A stretch of DNA of 41,482 bases from positions 1-41,482 of the forward strand of contig JAFDYG010000213.1 of NCBI GenBank assembly GCA_018267545.1. Direction: 5' to 3'. The notes beneath the pieces were generated by a model, which saw only the letters and a list, made by a program, of their open reading frames with translations, was not told where the DNA came from and did no database searches. Every line of letters begins with the position of its first letter. The first letter of the stretch is position 1. A program made the position numbers and the translations under genes. This document shows, piece by piece, positions 7,612 through 16,224 of this stretch. The DNA comes from Bacteroidota bacterium (GTDB taxonomy: Bacteria > Bacteroidota > Bacteroidia > Chitinophagales > Chitinophagaceae).

Positions 7612-7655
7612 TCCCCAAGTTGTCCACTATCCACGCACAGTGAGCAACTTGGGGA
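7612..7655. promoter_or_regulatory. Perfect 11-bp inverted repeat upstream of scpA
   Basis: Arms at 7612-7622 and 7645-7655 are exact complements across a 22-nt spacer, which itself contains a CACT/AGTG pair. No T-run follows on either strand, so it does not look like an ordinary terminator. It lies 49 nt before scpA. Confidence 0.5.
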
Positions 7656-7689
7656 AAACCTATCCCCCCTCCCTTTTTAGAAATTAAGG

Positions 7690-7697
7690 TATTTTCG
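7690..7697 (+). promoter_or_regulatory. -7-like element (TATTTTCG) close to the scpA start
   Basis: A near match to TAnnTTTG placed 7 nt before the scpA ATG. No clear -33 box is seen. If used, the transcript would be leaderless or nearly so. Confidence 0.3.
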
Positions 7698-7704
7698 TTT
7701 GGTT

Positions 7705-8586
7705 ATGACGAACACAACGTACCAAATCAAATTACCTCAATTCGAAGGCCCTTTCGACCTCCTCCTATTCTTTATCGAAAGGGACGAATTAGATATTTAC
7801 AATATACCTATCCACAATATTATTCAGGACTTTCTGGATTATATCCACGGCGAAAAGAGCCTGAACATCGAGCTTTCCAGCGAATTTATCCTCTTTGTCA
7901 GCACGCTCATGCGCATCAAAGCCAAGATGCTCCTGCCGCGCAAAGAGCTCGACGCACAAGGAAACGAGATCGACCCCCGTCAGGAACTTATCGACAAACT
8001 CCTTGAGTACAAGCGCTATAAAGAAGCATCGGCGACCCTCGCCGAAATGGAAGCTATCCGCCACCTTATGGTTCGCCGCGGCAACCTCCAAAAGGAACTC
8101 TCGACTATCGGCGAAGAATCCGGCGAAGGCACCGAAATACAAGCCATCACGCTCTTCAAACTCATGAAGACCTTTGAAAAGGTGATGCAGCGCATCCAGC
8201 AACGCCAGAACAAACCCGTCCACACCGTAGTACAATATAGCTACACCATGGAAAGCAGCAGGAAACACATCCTGTCTTCGGTCCGCGAACAACATTCCAT
8301 GTCCTTCGAAAAGATCTTCGAGATCTGCCGCGACCGGCTGCACGCCATCTTCCTCTTCCTCTCCATGCTCGAGCTGGTTCAGCTGAACTACATGAGCATC
8401 CTGATCGGAGAAGGACGTAATAATTTTATCGTAGAAGCCAACCCCGACAGACCCGAAGACCCACTCGACAGTAGCCTATTCGATGAAGGTGGTGATTCCG
8501 ATGACGACGGCCCCCGCAACGGCAACGACGACCGTTCCGACAATGGCGGCCTCTTTCCCGGGTTCCTGGAACCTTCGGCAAATTGA
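7705..8586 (+). CDS. scpA: Segregation and condensation protein A
   Basis: A 293-residue kleisin, the ScpA subunit that bridges the heads of the SMC dimer in the chromosome condensin complex. The N-terminal IKLPQFEGPFDLLLFFIERD (residues 8-27) and ELDIYNIPIHNIIQDFLDYI are the SMC-neck-binding region. The STLMRIKAKMLLPRK motif near residue 75 and a C-terminal winged helix (about 185-240) complete the fold. An acidic, low-complexity tail (about 250-293) is extra. The ATG at 7705 is preferred to a TTG two codons upstream. The partner scpB is not adjacent; the pirin gene follows after 13 nt. Confidence 0.93.
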   Translation: MTNTTYQIKLPQFEGPFDLLLFFIERDELDIYNIPIHNIIQDFLDYIHGEKSLNIELSSEFILFVSTLMRIKAKMLLPRKELDAQGNEIDPRQELIDKLLEYKRYKEASATLAEMEAIRHLMVRRGNLQKELSTIGEESGEGTEIQAITLFKLMKTFEKVMQRIQQRQNKPVHTVVQYSYTMESSRKHILSSVREQHSMSFEKIFEICRDRLHAIFLFLSMLELVQLNYMSILIGEGRNNFIVEANPDRPEDPLDSSLFDEGGDSDDDGPRNGNDDRSDNGGLFPGFLEPSAN

Positions 8587-8599
8587 TTCAATTTGACCC

Positions 8600-9316
8600 A
8601 TGAACAATAAATACTATCCCGCGTCCGAACGCGGACACGTCAACTTTGGATGGCTAGACAGCCACCATTCCTTTAGCTTCGGGAATTGGCATGACAGGGA
8701 AAAAGTACACTTCGGAGCCCTGCGCGTACTAAATGACGATACAGTAAAAGGCGGCGGCGGATTCGACGCGCAGCCCCATGAAAATATGGAGATCATCTCC
8801 ATTCCCCTCAAAGGAACACTCACACACAAAGACAGCACCGGAGCCGACGGCCTCCTCCATACCAACGACGTCCAGATCATGAGCGCCGGAAGCGGTATCA
8901 GCCACTCCGAATACAACGCTTCGCACTTCGACGCGGTCAACCTCCTCCAGATCTGGATCTTCCCCAAACAAACCGGGATCAAACCCCGCCACGACCAGCG
9001 TACCTTCTATCCCGAAGGCCGCAAAGACCAATGGCAGGTCATCGTAAGCCCACTCGCCGAAGACCACGCCCTCTGGATCAACCAGGACGCCCGCCTCGCC
9101 CTCACCCACCTCAGCCCCAACAAAACCATCACCTACACCCCCGCCTTCCCCGGTAACGGCGTCTACGTCTTCCTGCTCGAAGGCCACCTCGAAATCGAAG
9201 GTTACCACCTCGAACCCCGCGACGGCATCGGCCTCACCGACATGCAAACCCTAACCCTCAAAGCCGGTCCCGCAACAGCCAATATCCTCGTCATCGAAGT
9301 CCCCATGTTCGCCTAA
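8600..9316 (+). CDS. Pirin family protein (YhhW-type bicupin)
   Basis: A 238-residue two-cupin protein. The N-terminal cupin carries the pirin signature: SFSFGNWHD (about residues 25-33), FDAQPHENMEIISIPLKG with the metal-binding His and Glu (about 55-72), and SAGSGISHSEYN (about 97-108). The C-terminal cupin is divergent, as usual. YhhW and related pirins bind a divalent metal and some cleave quercetin in vitro; the physiological substrate is unknown. It is 13 nt downstream of scpA, so probably cotranscribed. Its stop overlaps the convergent PhyH gene by 4 nt. Confidence 0.88.
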   Translation: MNNKYYPASERGHVNFGWLDSHHSFSFGNWHDREKVHFGALRVLNDDTVKGGGGFDAQPHENMEIISIPLKGTLTHKDSTGADGLLHTNDVQIMSAGSGISHSEYNASHFDAVNLLQIWIFPKQTGIKPRHDQRTFYPEGRKDQWQVIVSPLAEDHALWINQDARLALTHLSPNKTITYTPAFPGNGVYVFLLEGHLEIEGYHLEPRDGIGLTDMQTLTLKAGPATANILVIEVPMFA

Positions 9317-10041
9317 CCCATCCGCACTTCACGCCCGCTCCCCGGCAGAGCCTCTATCCGCTCCGCCCACCCCAATCCCTCCGGCAACTCCCGATCACAA
9401 AACTCGAGGTGTATCACCCTCCTCTGCCTGCTATCCGACACCCGCCCCGAAGCATGGAGCAACAAAGGCTTCATCAGCATAACCCCTCCTGCACCCACGC
9501 AACAAACCCGTTCACCCTCCCCCCGCGTATCCGCCCTCACCACTCCATCCCGATGAGAACCCGATACCACCCTCAACGCCCCATTCCCCTCGTCCGCATC
9601 ATCCAAATGTATCCGAACTGTCAATATAGATTCCAGCACATTCACCGGGGGCTGTACCGCAAACTGCCCCTGCTTCACCGTCCAGTTCTCAAAACCTGGG
9701 TGCTCTAGCCTCCTGTCGACAGAAATGGTCAAATCTTGATGCCAGGCCACAAACCAGTTCGAACCCTCCGGCTTGTCGAAATAGATCGACTTCACCAAAA
9801 ACTGCTCACCCCCCGCGTACGCACGAACGATCGCCATAAGCGCCGGTGTAAAAAGAAGCTCCGCCATGCCGGGAATCTCATGCAGAAACCGCCGGATAGC
9901 AAACAAGTCCTTTGTCTTGCGAAATTGAGGTCTCGAAGTATCAGCGGCTGAAATCCTGGAAATGATCGCCGCTATTTCCTGACGACTGAAGATCTCGTCT
10001 AAAATAGCAAACCCCTGTTCTCCAAAAGATGCAGTAATCAT
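9313..10041 (-). CDS. Phytanoyl-CoA dioxygenase (PhyH) family protein
   Basis: A 242-residue Fe(II)/2-oxoglutarate dioxygenase. The iron ligands are visible: H and D in WHQDLTIS (about residue 118-125) and the distal H in LLLHASGRVSDSRQRRVIHL (about 197-216), whose Arg residues should bind 2-oxoglutarate. The ALRVVSGSHRDG segment is typical of PhyH enzymes. The substrate is unknown. Its ATG overlaps the last base of the L,D-transpeptidase stop codon (TAATG), so the two are translationally coupled. This suggests, but does not show, that it acts in the cell envelope or on a related metabolite. Confidence 0.82.
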   Translation of the reverse strand: MITASFGEQGFAILDEIFSRQEIAAIISRISAADTSRPQFRKTKDLFAIRRFLHEIPGMAELLFTPALMAIVRAYAGGEQFLVKSIYFDKPEGSNWFVAWHQDLTISVDRRLEHPGFENWTVKQGQFAVQPPVNVLESILTVRIHLDDADEGNGALRVVSGSHRDGVVRADTRGEGERVCCVGAGGVMLMKPLLLHASGRVSDSRQRRVIHLEFCDRELPEGLGWAERIEALPGSGREVRMG

Positions 10042-10673
10042 TAATTAAAAATACACAACAAAACCGGCTTCTCCGACCCATCGATCATCGGCTCCAGCTG
10101 TTTCAAAAACGCCGGAGACACCATCGGGCACCCCCGGCTGTTGCATATGGGATAGGGATAAGTTTCTCCTTCCGGCACCCCACTCCAGGAGTGCAGCACC
10201 ACATTCCGGTTAAACGCCTGACTATTGCTGGTATCCAGGCCATAAAGCTTATACGCCCGGCCAAACTGACCCTGATACGGATAACCGATCTTATACCGAC
10301 CCAGCGACGTACACCCGCTGCCCGACACATTCGAAAAGTTAGGATTCACGGCAAATCGATCACCGCCGCTTCCATGCGCAACCATACCCGCCAACACCAC
10401 CGAATCCTTCCGATAATCATATACAAAGAACCGCGCCTTCCCCGACGGCATCCCCATATCCACCAGAAAACAAAGCTCACTATTGAAGCCATGCTTCTGA
10501 AGCCAGGGCCGATAGGCCCCAGCTCTCTCCCCAACTCGCAATAACTCCGGATCGGCCAGAGAAACACGACGGGAATGTTTATAAAAACCTTTGTAATAGT
10601 AATGACCACCCACAGCGAGAGACAAGGTGGTCAATATTCCAAGAGACAGCGCAATACGGCGAAGCCACTTCAT
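10041..10673 (-). CDS. Murein L,D-transpeptidase catalytic-domain protein (YkuD_2 type)
   Basis: A 210-residue envelope protein. An N-terminal membrane anchor or signal (about residues 7-25) precedes a catalytic domain of the YkuD_2 family. The catalytic motif is ICNSRGCPMVS (about residues 182-192, Cys at 188), with the partner His in NVVLHSWSGVP (about 162-172). Enzymes of the related YkuD family form 3-3 cross-links in peptidoglycan or attach proteins to it; the YkuD_2 branch is less studied. It is the first gene of a two-gene unit with the PhyH dioxygenase. Confidence 0.85.
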   Translation of the reverse strand: MKWLRRIALSLGILTTLSLAVGGHYYYKGFYKHSRRVSLADPELLRVGERAGAYRPWLQKHGFNSELCFLVDMGMPSGKARFFVYDYRKDSVVLAGMVAHGSGGDRFAVNPNFSNVSGSGCTSLGRYKIGYPYQGQFGRAYKLYGLDTSNSQAFNRNVVLHSWSGVPEGETYPYPICNSRGCPMVSPAFLKQLEPMIDGSEKPVLLCIFN

Positions 10674-10771
10674 AGAGATAGCGTTTAGGTCAATACGAGA
10701 TGACTTAAAACGCCTTTTCCATACGGCTTAAGCGCCAGTAGCTGTTAAAGATTTCTAAAATCAAGAGAATA

Positions 10772-10784
10772 GCGCCCGAGGCGC
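10772..10784 (-). terminator. Short GC-rich hairpin after dxs
   Basis: A 5-bp GC stem with a 3-nt loop begins 4 nt after the dxs stop codon on the minus strand. No proper T-run follows, so termination is uncertain. Confidence 0.3.
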
Positions 10785-10787
10785 CTG

Positions 10788-12719
10788 CTACCCCAATAGT
10801 TGATTTACACGGACTTTGTCCTTCATCATCTCCCGCACTGCAGCAGCAATTGCCGGCGCATCATACCCCGCCTCATGCTGAAGCTCCTTCAATGTCCCAT
10901 GCTCTATCAACCTATCAGGAATCCCGATAATCCGAACCGTAGCCTGATAAGAATGCGCCGCCTGAAACTCCAGAATGGCCGAACCAAATCCGCCTACGAC
11001 CGTCCCATCTTCTACAGTGACAATCCGGTCATACTTTCCAAAAATCTCATGTAGCAATTCCTCATCCAACGGCTTGACGAACCGCATATCATAATGCGCC
11101 GGGTCAAGTCCCTCGGACCTCAATTCACGGATAGCCGTAGTGACAAAGTTCCCGGGATGACCCAGCGAAAGAATCGCAATGTCCTTCCCGTCTTTGATCT
11201 TCCGGCCCTTTCCGATTGGAATCTCCTGCATCGGCGTCCTCCACTCGGGCATGACACCCTCACCGCGGGGATAGCGGATGACAAATGGATACTCATTGCT
11301 GTCCAGCTGAGCAGTATAAAGAAGGTTGCGCAGCTCACTCTCATTCATCGGAGAGCTGACCACCACATTGGGGATGCATCGCATAAAGGGAATGTCATAG
11401 GCGCCATGGTGCGTAGCTCCATCTTCACCAACCAACCCGGCCCTGTCGAGACAGAAGACAACGGGCAGCTGTTGGATCGCCACGTCATGGATCACCTGAT
11501 CGTACGCCCTTTGCATAAACGAAGAGTAGATATTGCAAAAGACCCGCATACCCTGCGTCGCCATACCGGCCGAAAGCGTGACGGCATGCTGTTCGCAGAT
11601 GCCCACGTCGAAGGCGCGATCCGGCATCTTGTCCATCATGAGTTTCAACGAAGAACCGCTTGGCATGGCCGGCGTAATGCCGAATATCTTGGGATTCTTC
11701 TCCGCCAGCTCGATCAGTGTATGTCCAAATACGTCCTGATACTTGGGAGGCTGAGGAGCAGAATAATGTTTCTTATAGATCTCGCCGGTGATCTTATCGA
11801 AAAGACCGGGGGCATGCCACTTGGTCTGATCTTTCTCGGCCAGGGCATAACCCTTGCCTTTCACCGTCATGATATGTAATAATTTGGGACCGGAAATCTG
11901 CTGAAGATCACGCAGGGTATCGACCAGCTTGGTGATATTGTGCCCGTCGATAGGACCGAAATAACGCAGGTTGAGCGCCTCGAAAAGATTGCTGCTCCGG
12001 CTGACGAAACCCTTGATGCTATGCTCGATCTTGCTGGCCATCTCGCGACTGAACTGGCTGCCCGGCAGCTTGCCCAGCGCCTTCCAGATATCGTCCTTCA
12101 GCTTATTGTAAGTCTTGGAAGTCGTAATATCGGTGAGATACTCCTTCAACGCGCCGACATTGGGATCGATGCTTATGCCATTGTCATTCAGAATAATGAG
12201 CATATCCGTATCCGCAACACCCGCATGGTTCATACCCTCGAAGGCAAGCCCTGCCGTCATGGCTCCATCCCCAATAATGGCTACAGCCTTTCGATCTTTT
12301 TCTCCCTTATATTTGGCCGCCATTGCCATCCCAAGAGCTGCGCTAATGGAAGTGGAAGAGTGACCTACGCCAAATGCATCGTACTCACTTTCCGCCCTTT
12401 TGGGGAAACCGCTGAGGCCATTGTATTTTCGGTTGCTCGCAAACTGGTCGCGGCGTCCCGTAAGTATCTTGTGACCATAGGCCTGGTGACCGACGTCCCA
12501 TACCAGCTGGTCATAAGGAGTATTGTAAACGTAGTGTAGAGCTACCGTGAGTTCGACAACGCCGAGGCTGGCTGCAAAGTGACCACCGTGAACACTGACC
12601 GTGTCGATGATATATTGGCGAAGCTCATCACAGACCTGGAACAATTGCTCCTTGCTGAACTTCTTAAGGTCGGCAGGAGAGTTAACGGTCTGCAGGAGCG
12701 GCCCGGGGGTAATTTCCAT
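10788..12719 (-). CDS. dxs: 1-deoxy-D-xylulose-5-phosphate synthase
   Basis: A 643-residue enzyme that condenses pyruvate and glyceraldehyde 3-phosphate, the committed step of the MEP isoprenoid pathway, using thiamine diphosphate. Motifs in order are WDVGHQAYGHKILTGRR (about 74-90), GHSSTSIS (119-126), the TPP-binding GDGAMTAG at 150-157 ending in NDNGISIDPN, and the ICEQHAVTLSAGMA glutamate motif (about 375) of the pyrimidine domain. A C-terminal transketolase-like domain with PRGEG follows. Length is standard. It feeds precursors also needed by the GGGP synthase and the undecaprenyl-phosphate transferase in this window. A hairpin lies in its leader. Confidence 0.97.
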   Translation of the reverse strand: MEITPGPLLQTVNSPADLKKFSKEQLFQVCDELRQYIIDTVSVHGGHFAASLGVVELTVALHYVYNTPYDQLVWDVGHQAYGHKILTGRRDQFASNRKYNGLSGFPKRAESEYDAFGVGHSSTSISAALGMAMAAKYKGEKDRKAVAIIGDGAMTAGLAFEGMNHAGVADTDMLIILNDNGISIDPNVGALKEYLTDITTSKTYNKLKDDIWKALGKLPGSQFSREMASKIEHSIKGFVSRSSNLFEALNLRYFGPIDGHNITKLVDTLRDLQQISGPKLLHIMTVKGKGYALAEKDQTKWHAPGLFDKITGEIYKKHYSAPQPPKYQDVFGHTLIELAEKNPKIFGITPAMPSGSSLKLMMDKMPDRAFDVGICEQHAVTLSAGMATQGMRVFCNIYSSFMQRAYDQVIHDVAIQQLPVVFCLDRAGLVGEDGATHHGAYDIPFMRCIPNVVVSSPMNESELRNLLYTAQLDSNEYPFVIRYPRGEGVMPEWRTPMQEIPIGKGRKIKDGKDIAILSLGHPGNFVTTAIRELRSEGLDPAHYDMRFVKPLDEELLHEIFGKYDRIVTVEDGTVVGGFGSAILEFQAAHSYQATVRIIGIPDRLIEHGTLKELQHEAGYDAPAIAAAVREMMKDKVRVNQLLG

Positions 12720-13075
12720 CTTGTAAAATTACAGTTTTATCCCTTAGCTTTAGGTTAAAGCCAAGGTAAGGGTGAAACAACCCTGAAAGATAACCATTTC
12801 GACCGTATTTGGCAAGAATACGCGCCAAGCCCGGCCGCCAGCCAGGGCCACAGCTGCCTGTCGGAAACCACCCCCGCCGGGCACCAGCCCGGCACCGGCA
12901 ATTCGTCTATAATACCGGACCGATGGCCTGCGGAATTTAGCCATTAGTACAAATTACGAGGAGAAGGCAAGAGGAAAACCCTAGATTTGGTCCGGTGGCT
13001 CAGATTTCCGCCCGCAGAGCAGAAACCAGCCCGGAACGCCGGGAGCCCCTGAACTAACCCATACTTATCTTACAT
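12720..13075. other. Divergent intergenic region, dxs / lytS-like kinase
   Basis: A 356-bp gap with several hairpins and no convincing gene. A 64-codon minus ORF inside it has no recognisable domain and odd composition. Hairpins are at 12742-12766 (dxs leader), 12876-12893 (7-bp GC stem, ACCA loop) and 13030-13043 (5-bp stem, AACG loop). The promoter for either gene is not clear by eye. Confidence 0.5.
12742..12766 (-). promoter_or_regulatory. Hairpin in the dxs leader
   Basis: An 11-bp stem with a 3-nt loop, fully paired in the minus-strand RNA if one G-U pair is counted, ends 22 nt before the dxs start. It could affect translation or stability; a role is inferred only. Confidence 0.35.
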
Positions 13076-14131
13076 ATGCCCAAAAGTGGAAGCAAATATT
13101 ACTGGTGGTGTCAGCTTGGTGGCTGGGCTTTTCTAGCATTGGTCATAATCCTCTCGACCATTACCTCCTTCGAACAACAGGTCACTGACCGCCTCATTTA
13201 CAACACATTGATAGTGGCCACCGCCGGCCTCGTCAGCACCCATATCTTCCGGGAAGTCATTCGCCAGTGGGGCTGGATGCAGCTGCCCATCGAAAAGGCC
13301 CTCCCCAAATTCCTGATCGGCATCCTGGTGACCTGTATCGTCGGCAGCCTGATCCGTATCCTCCTGGGAGACGTCCTGCACATCGTATCCTCCCTAAAAA
13401 AGTCCGAATTCACCGGGAGAATGGTAGCCATGACCGCCGAATACGGCCTCATGATCATTCCCTGGACCCTGATCTACTACGTCTACCATTATATAGATAA
13501 ATACAGCAAACAACAGCTCGATACCCTAAAGCTCGAAGCCCTCGTAAAAGAGCTGGAACTAAAGACCATCAAGGCCCATATCAATCCCCACTTCATTTTC
13601 AATGCCTTAAACAGCATCCGGGCCCTGATCGACGAAAATCCCGTCCGCGCCCGGACCGCAGTCACCGAGCTGAGCAACATCCTTCGCAGCAGTATGCAGG
13701 CGGAAAAATTGGAGACGGTCACCTTCGAAAAAGAGCTTAACATTGTAAAAGATTACCTGGCGCTCGAGCACATCCGGTTCGAAGACCGCCTCCAGGTAGA
13801 GTACGAGATCGACGAAGATACCCTCGACCAGCCCATCCCGCCCATGATGCTGCAGACCTTGGTGGAAAACGCCATCAAACACGGCATCAGCAGACAAGTA
13901 GATGGCGGAAAGGTGAAGATTATCTCCGATTTCAGAGAAAACTACCACGAGCTGGTCATCCTCAACACCGGAGTCCTCAACGGCAACAGGAATAAAGACG
14001 GGTTCGGCTTGGCCAGCACCCAAAACCGGCTACAAATACTTTTCGGTCAGAAAGCTAATTTCGATATCCGCGAAGTCAATGGTAATACCGTAGAAGCAAG
14101 GGTATTGATTCCAGTCGACCTGACAAAATGA
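13076..14131 (+). CDS. LytS/YehU-type sensor histidine kinase
   Basis: A 351-residue membrane kinase. Four hydrophobic segments (about residues 12-30, 40-58, 79-100, 118-140) form the sensor, with almost no extracellular loops. The His_kinase domain follows: the phospho-acceptor His is H172 in AHINPHFIFNALNSI. The N-box is PMMLQTLVENAIKHG (about 257-271) and the G-box GFGLASTQNRLQILFG (about 308-323). It should phosphorylate the LytTR regulator encoded 7 nt downstream. The short loops suggest a signal sensed in or near the membrane. Confidence 0.92.
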   Translation: MPKSGSKYYWWCQLGGWAFLALVIILSTITSFEQQVTDRLIYNTLIVATAGLVSTHIFREVIRQWGWMQLPIEKALPKFLIGILVTCIVGSLIRILLGDVLHIVSSLKKSEFTGRMVAMTAEYGLMIIPWTLIYYVYHYIDKYSKQQLDTLKLEALVKELELKTIKAHINPHFIFNALNSIRALIDENPVRARTAVTELSNILRSSMQAEKLETVTFEKELNIVKDYLALEHIRFEDRLQVEYEIDEDTLDQPIPPMMLQTLVENAIKHGISRQVDGGKVKIISDFRENYHELVILNTGVLNGNRNKDGFGLASTQNRLQILFGQKANFDIREVNGNTVEARVLIPVDLTK

Positions 14132-14138
14132 TAAACAT

Positions 14139-14873
14139 ATGATCAGAGCCGTAATCATCGATGACGAACGCCTCGCCAGGAACGAGCTTAAAAAACTCCT
14201 GCTCGACTTTCCCGAAATTGAAGTGATCGCAGAAGCAGCCAACGCCGCAGAAGGAGTAGAGAAAATCGACAGCCTCAACCCGGACCTCATCTTCCTGGAT
14301 ATCCAAATGCCCGGTAAGACCGGCTTCGACATGCTCTCCGAGCTGGAACGCGCACCCAACGTCATCTTTACTACGGCCTACGACGAATACGCCCTAAAGG
14401 CATTCGAAGTAAACGCCCTCGACTACCTGCTCAAACCCGTCGAGCCAAAAAGACTCGCCGACGCACTCCAGAAGCTGCAGGTGGAAGAAGACAAAGACCC
14501 CATCTCCGATCACACGATCTCGGTCAACCGCAGCATTCTCAACGAGCACGACCAGGTCTTCGTAAAAGACGGCGAACGCTGCTGGTTTGTAAAGCTGTCC
14601 GATATCCGGCTCTTCGAAAGCGTAGGCAACTATGCAAAAGTCTATTTCGGACCCAACAAGCCCCTCATACTAAAATCACTAAACGCACTGGAGGAAAGAC
14701 TCGACGAAAAAGTCTTCTTCCGTGCCAATCGTAAGCATATCGTGAACCTCCGGCTCATCGAAAAAATCGAGCCTTATTTCAATGGCGGGCTGCTGCTGGA
14801 AATGAAAGGTGGAGAGAAGATCGAGGTTAGCCGTCGCCAGACGGTCAAGTTCAAAGAAATGATGAGCTTATAA
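14139..14873 (+). CDS. LytTR-family response regulator
   Basis: A 244-residue two-domain regulator. The receiver domain (residues 1-120) has the acidic pair D8/D9, phospho-acceptor D54 in LIFLDIQMPG, the switch Thr in VIFTTAYDEYALKAF and the Lys in DYLLKPV. A LytTR DNA-binding domain (about 145-244) follows, with FVKDGERCWFVKLSDI, LFESVGNYAKVYF and FFRANRKHIVNLRLI as typical segments. It partners the kinase immediately upstream, and the M28 peptidase gene begins 11 nt after its stop, making that gene a likely member of the same transcript. Confidence 0.94.
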   Translation: MIRAVIIDDERLARNELKKLLLDFPEIEVIAEAANAAEGVEKIDSLNPDLIFLDIQMPGKTGFDMLSELERAPNVIFTTAYDEYALKAFEVNALDYLLKPVEPKRLADALQKLQVEEDKDPISDHTISVNRSILNEHDQVFVKDGERCWFVKLSDIRLFESVGNYAKVYFGPNKPLILKSLNALEERLDEKVFFRANRKHIVNLRLIEKIEPYFNGGLLLEMKGGEKIEVSRRQTVKFKEMMSL

Positions 14874-14884
14874 TAAACTACTAC

Positions 14885-16171
14885 ATGAGAACATTAACCA
14901 TTACTGCTGCCCTCCTGTTGGCAACAGCAAGCCTGTCCGCACAGGATTTAGACAAGATTATCAACCCCGCTGCCGTTGAAAAAGTAGAACGATCACTCGC
15001 CTCCGACGATATGCAAGGCCGCAAACCGTTCAAGCCCAGCATCGAAAAGGCCGCCGATTATATCGAGTCCCAGTTCAAGGAAGCCGGCCTCCAAACCTTC
15101 AACGGCGCCAAAAGCTACCGCCAGCCATTTTCCATGTTCGTCACCAAGGTCGGGGCCATCACGGCAACCCTGGATGGACAGCCCATCGCCAAGGAAAGGA
15201 TCTTCGCCATCAGCACTTCCGCACATCTGACTGTCGACAATAACAGCGGTTACGAGGTCGCCTATATAAAGCAGGGACAAGACTACAGACAAGAGCTCTC
15301 CCGTAATATGCGCAGCAAGAAGAACACCCTCGTACTCGTGGATTCTTCTTTTGCCTCGAACTTCCCCCGCATGGCCAATTCCAACCGGCCGCAATTCCAA
15401 TCCGATCGCAGCATCGTATTCGTCCTGACATCGACAAGTCCCAAGACCTACTCGATCACGATCGATCAGGAACTTACCGAGTCTAAACTGGCCAACGTAG
15501 TAGGTGTCATCCCGGGCAAAAGCAAAAAGAACGAATACGTCATCTTCTCCGGTCACTACGACCACCTCGGAATCGGTAAACCCGACGCAAAAGGCGACTC
15601 TATCTACAATGGCGCCAATGACGACGCCAGCGGCGTAACCGCCGTCATCAACCTCGCTCACTATTTCGCCAAGGCAAAGGTCAACGAGCGTACCCTTATC
15701 TTCGTCGCCTTCACGGCCGAAGAGATGGGGGGCTTTGGCTCACAATACTTCTCCAACCAGATGGACCCCGCTTCGGTAATGGCCATGTTCAATATCGAAA
15801 TGATCGGAACCGCCAGCAAATGGGGACCCAACTCGGCCTTTATCACCGGCTATGAAAAAAGCGATATGGCGAAAATCCTCGAGAAGAATTTAACAGGAAC
15901 GGGCTTCACCTTCCATCCCGACCCCTATCCCGACCAACAGCTCTTCTACCGCTCCGATAACGCAACCCTCGCACGCCAGGGCGTTCCCGCACACACCGTC
16001 TCCACCTTCGAGATCGACGTAGACAAACACTACCATACCCCCGACGACGATATCGACCACCTGGACATGAAGAACATGGCAGCCATCATCCGCTCCATCG
16101 CGCTTAGCTCCAGAACTATTATTGAAGGAAAGGACACGCCAACGAGAGTCGACGCAACACAACTGCGCTAA
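14885..16171 (+). CDS. Secreted M28-family metallopeptidase
   Basis: A 428-residue protein with a signal peptide (residues 1-20, cleavage near LSA-QD). It is an M28 zinc aminopeptidase-type enzyme with a PA-like insert at about 90-190. Metal and catalytic residues are visible in FSGHYDHLGIG (His), NGANDDASGV (bridging Asp), FTAEEMGGFGS (catalytic Glu and ligand Glu) and HYHTPDDDIDHLD (last His). The position usually held by Asp in N-x-D-M-I-G is Glu here (FNIEMIG), a variation I recall in other bacterial M28 proteins. Likely role is periplasmic peptide breakdown. It is 11 nt behind the LytTR regulator. Confidence 0.9.
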   Translation: MRTLTITAALLLATASLSAQDLDKIINPAAVEKVERSLASDDMQGRKPFKPSIEKAADYIESQFKEAGLQTFNGAKSYRQPFSMFVTKVGAITATLDGQPIAKERIFAISTSAHLTVDNNSGYEVAYIKQGQDYRQELSRNMRSKKNTLVLVDSSFASNFPRMANSNRPQFQSDRSIVFVLTSTSPKTYSITIDQELTESKLANVVGVIPGKSKKNEYVIFSGHYDHLGIGKPDAKGDSIYNGANDDASGVTAVINLAHYFAKAKVNERTLIFVAFTAEEMGGFGSQYFSNQMDPASVMAMFNIEMIGTASKWGPNSAFITGYEKSDMAKILEKNLTGTGFTFHPDPYPDQQLFYRSDNATLARQGVPAHTVSTFEIDVDKHYHTPDDDIDHLDMKNMAAIIRSIALSSRTIIEGKDTPTRVDATQLR

Positions 16172-16224
16172 GCCCAGCGCCGCACAGCGCGCGGCTAATC
16201 GTGCTAAACCCCGCCACCCGGCGG

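Noticed and set aside
12750-12944. 64-codon minus-strand ORF between dxs and the histidine kinase
   Set aside because: No domain, Arg/Gly-rich translation typical of GC-rich non-coding sequence, and it contains hairpins. Treated as intergenic.
16209-16222. GC hairpin between the M28 and M20 genes as a terminator
   Set aside because: A 5-bp stem without a T-run on the plus strand. It may contribute, but is not convincing by itself.
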